Part shown: positions 6,275-8,673 of the stretch, piece by piece
Layout: each line of letters starts with the position of its first letter
Numbering within the stretch: position 1 is the stretch's first letter
From: an uncultured Eubacteriales bacterium
GTDB taxonomy: Bacteria; Bacillota; Clostridia; Lachnospirales; Lachnospiraceae
Length of the DNA stretch: 8,673 nucleotides
Assembly (NCBI GenBank): GCA_900313765.1
Contig: OMSN01000054.1
Span: forward strand, 1-8,673
Direction: 5' to 3'
The notes under the pieces: model-generated
Told to the model about the DNA's origin: nothing
The model's database searches: none
The model's input: only the letters and a program-made list of their open reading frames with translations
Position numbers and translations under genes: made by a program

Positions 6275-7798
6275 TTGCCAGGTGACATTGTTCTTGAGAT
6301 GAAAGACATTGAAATCCAGTTTCCCGGCGTTAAGGCTCTTGACAAGGTCAGCTTTACACTTCGGAGGGGAGAGGTGCACTCCCTGCTTGGAGAAAATGGC
6401 GCTGGAAAGTCGACTCTGATAAAATGCCTGACAGGCGTAAACCACAAGGATGCCGGCCAGATCCTGCTGGATGGAAAAGAGATCAATCCGACCAGTCCGC
6501 AGCAGGCGATGGAACTTGGCATCTCCACTGTGTTCCAGGAGATCAACCTCTGCCCCAACCTTACCGTTGCGGAGAACATTTTCATCGGCCGTCAGCCGAT
6601 GCGGAGGGGACAGATCGACTGGAAGGAGATCAACAGACGCGCGGATGAGCTGATGACCAGATTCCATCTTGACATTGATGTAAACCGTCCGCTGTCCTTC
6701 TATTCCACTGCAATTCAGCAGATGGTCTCCATAGCCAGAGCAGTGGATGTCCAGGCTAAGATCCTGATACTGGATGAGCCGACCTCGTCACTGGATGACA
6801 ATGAGGTTAAACTTCTTTTTGAAGTTATGAGAGACCTGCAGAAAGAAGGAATGGGAATCATCTTCATCACCCATTTCCTGGATCAGGTCTATGCAGTTTC
6901 CGACCGTATGACGATCCTTCGAAACGGACATTTGATCGGGTCCTATGGGATCAATGAACTGACGAAGGTCCAGCTGGTTACGGAAATGATCGGTAAAGAC
7001 ATCGACGCAATCTTCAACCTGAAGAGAGCTACAGTCGATCCGAATGCGAAAATGATGATGGAAGGCGAGCATATCGGCGTTCCGGGCAAGGTGAAAGACA
7101 TATCCGTCGGAATCCGCGAAGGAGAACTTCTCGGGTTTGCAGGCCTGCTGGGAAGCGGCCGTACCGAGACCGCGCAGATGCTCTTCGGCGATGAGAAGAT
7201 CGCACACGGTGAGATCCGTATCAGGGGAGAGAAGGCGGTACTGAAGAATCCGCATGACGCGATCATGAAGAAGATTGCGTTCTGTCCTGAAGACCGTAAG
7301 AAAGACGGAATCATCGGTGACCTGTCCATCCGTGAGAATATCATGCTTGCTGTTCAGGCAAGAAGAGGATTCCTGCATCCCATGTCCCGCGCGGAGCAGG
7401 AGAAACTCGCAGACAAATATATCAAGGCACTCTCGATTGCAACTCCCGATGCGGAGAAGAAGATCGGTGAACTGTCCGGCGGCAATCAGCAGAAGGTTAT
7501 TCTCGCACGCTGGATGGCATCCGAGCCGGATGTGCTGATCCTGGACGAGCCGACCAGAGGTATCGATGTCGGTGCAAAGGCAGAGATCCAGCGCCTTATG
7601 CTGGAGATGTGCGGAGACGGCGTATCCGTAATCTTCATCAGTTCTGAGCTGGATGAGATCATCCGATGCTCGAACCGGATCGTGATCATGAGAGACAGAG
7701 AGAAGGTAGCGGAGGTGGACGGTGAGGACTGCACGCAGCTGCAGATCCTGAGCATCATCGCGGAAGGCGCGAACGTGGTAAAGGAGGGCGGATCATGA
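6275..7798 (+). CDS. ytfR: Galactofuranose-type sugar ABC transporter ATP-binding protein with two ABC domains (YtfR-like)
   Basis: This 507-residue cytoplasmic ATPase of the RbsA/MglA/YtfR group powers sugar import. Domain 1 has Walker A GENGAGKST (39-47), a relaxed signature around YSTAIQQ (143-149), Walker B ILILDEPTS (163-171) and H200 in ITHFLDQVYAVSDR. Domain 2 has a degenerate Walker A, GLLGSGRTE (290-298) with arginine for the lysine, a canonical signature LSGGNQQ (400-406), Walker B LILDEPTRG (421-429), and SS in place of the switch histidine. One active and one degenerate site is normal for this family. The stretches THFLDQVY, GLLGSGRTETA and FCPEDRKKDGII point to YtfR in particular. 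The start is chosen as TTG 6275 from ribosome binding site spacing. Its stop overlaps the permease start by four bases (ATGA), so the two are coupled. Confidence 0.93.
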   Translation: MPGDIVLEMKDIEIQFPGVKALDKVSFTLRRGEVHSLLGENGAGKSTLIKCLTGVNHKDAGQILLDGKEINPTSPQQAMELGISTVFQEINLCPNLTVAENIFIGRQPMRRGQIDWKEINRRADELMTRFHLDIDVNRPLSFYSTAIQQMVSIARAVDVQAKILILDEPTSSLDDNEVKLLFEVMRDLQKEGMGIIFITHFLDQVYAVSDRMTILRNGHLIGSYGINELTKVQLVTEMIGKDIDAIFNLKRATVDPNAKMMMEGEHIGVPGKVKDISVGIREGELLGFAGLLGSGRTETAQMLFGDEKIAHGEIRIRGEKAVLKNPHDAIMKKIAFCPEDRKKDGIIGDLSIRENIMLAVQARRGFLHPMSRAEQEKLADKYIKALSIATPDAEKKIGELSGGNQQKVILARWMASEPDVLILDEPTRGIDVGAKAEIQRLMLEMCGDGVSVIFISSELDEIIRCSNRIVIMRDREKVAEVDGEDCTQLQILSIIAEGANVVKEGGS

Positions 7799-8673
7799 AA
7801 AACAGAAAAATAAACTTTTCCGCGCTCACCCGTTCCAAGATCACATGGGCAGTGATCGCGGAAGCCCTGATTCTGCTCGTATGCTTTATCATTCGTCCGG
7901 ACTTCTTTGCCATCAGTATACAGCCCTCCACAGGAGTCCTGTACGGAAGTCTGATCGATATCGTCAACCGCTCGGCAGAGATCTCCATCATTGCCATGGG
8001 AATGACACTGGTCATCGCCCTGGGCGGAACGGATCTGTCGGTCGGCGCTCTTGTTGCAGTATCCGGAGCCATGGCTCTGAAACTGATGAGATGGGACGTT
8101 CTGGAGTATGTGACCCCCGGTGATTACTCCGTCTATCCGTTCTGGATGGCAATCGTATTCCCGCTCCTGACCTGCACATTGATGGGTCTGTTCAACGGAT
8201 TCCTGATCTCCAAGGGAGGCATGCAGCCGTTCATCGCGACCCTGATCCTGATGGTCAGCGGCCGCGGAATCGCACAGATTCTTACAAACGGCAAACAGTT
8301 TACCACCATGTACACGCCCTTCCGCCGGATCGGCCAGGGCAGCCTGGGACCATTCCCCATGCCCATCGTCATTATGGTGATAGTCTGTATAGGGATGGGT
8401 ATCTTCGTGAGGAAGACCGCCTTCGGAACCTATGTGGAATCAGTCGGCATCAACCGGAGTGCCAGCCGCCTGTCCGGTATCAGCTCGGACAAGGTTATCC
8501 TGATCGTATATGCGATCACCGGTTTCCTCTCCGGTATCTCCGGACTGATCTACGCCAGCCGTATCATGTCCAATGACTCGAACAACGCGGGCATCAACTA
8601 TGAGATGGATGCCATTCTGGCAGTTGTTATCGGCGGAACGGCCATGACCGGAGGCAAGTTCAGTCTTGTCGGT
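7795..8673 (+). CDS. ytfT: Galactofuranose-type sugar ABC transporter permease (YtfT-like), 3' end outside window
   Basis: The first 293 residues of a BPD_transp_2-family inner-membrane permease are present, and the frame is still open at the last base. After a short basic start there are several hydrophobic segments: about 16-34, 62-77, 82-96, 116-138, 145-164, 189-206, 234-254 and the one starting near 272. Shared with E. coli YtfT are IDIVNRSAEI, MGMTLVIALGGTDLSVGA (68-85), QPFIATLILMVSGRGIAQ (144-161), KTAFGTYVESVGIN and the NNAGI...MDAILAVVIGG block. AAGGAGGG (7781-7788) lies six bases before the ATG, inside the ATPase gene. The segment around 97-116 between membrane spans looks longer than I recall for the E. 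coli protein. A second permease gene (YjfF counterpart) would be expected downstream, outside the window. Confidence 0.93.
   Translation, partial: MKNRKINFSALTRSKITWAVIAEALILLVCFIIRPDFFAISIQPSTGVLYGSLIDIVNRSAEISIIAMGMTLVIALGGTDLSVGALVAVSGAMALKLMRWDVLEYVTPGDYSVYPFWMAIVFPLLTCTLMGLFNGFLISKGGMQPFIATLILMVSGRGIAQILTNGKQFTTMYTPFRRIGQGSLGPFPMPIVIMVIVCIGMGIFVRKTAFGTYVESVGINRSASRLSGISSDKVILIVYAITGFLSGISGLIYASRIMSNDSNNAGINYEMDAILAVVIGGTAMTGGKFSLVG

Overview
The window looks like chromosome from a Clostridia-type Firmicute, most likely Lachnospiraceae-like. The reasons are the moderate GC content, strong GGAGG-type ribosome binding sites, use of TTG starts, a CmpB-type membrane protein, and a YesM/LytS-type histidine kinase paired with a YesN-type AraC response regulator. 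This assignment is an inference from gene content and was not tested by search.

Layout, all on the + strand: (1) the 3' part of a CmpB-family membrane protein (1-825), apparently unrelated to the rest; (2) a short gap (826-941) with a candidate promoter and a GC-rich hairpin; (3) a tightly coupled three-gene sensing operon (942-4983): a lipoprotein sugar-binding protein, a two-TM sensor histidine kinase and an AraC-type response regulator, with stop/start overlaps of 1 and 4 bases; (4) a 189-base regulatory gap (4984-5172), whose repeated AACCAAAAT-like boxes begin inside the end of the regulator gene and are spaced in whole helical turns upstream of a candidate promoter; (5) a transport operon (5173 to the right edge): a secreted sugar-binding protein, an internal hairpin-plus-T-tract terminator, a double-domain sugar ABC ATPase, and a permease cut by the window end.

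The transporter genes match the E. coli galactofuranose importer YtfQ-YtfR-YtfT in signature stretches, so the likely substrate is galactofuranose or a related sugar. The second permease (YjfF counterpart) would be expected just past the right edge. The sensing operon carries its own YtfQ-like binding protein. The simplest model is that the lipoprotein binds the sugar outside the cell and signals through the kinase's small extracellular domain. The phosphorylated AraC-type regulator would then bind the phased boxes and switch on the transporter. This has the same architecture as the XylFII-LytS-YesN xylose-sensing system of Clostridium beijerinckii, but with a galactofuranose-type binding protein. 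I regard that as the most interesting content of the window.

No tRNA, rRNA, CRISPR array, insertion sequence or phage gene is visible.
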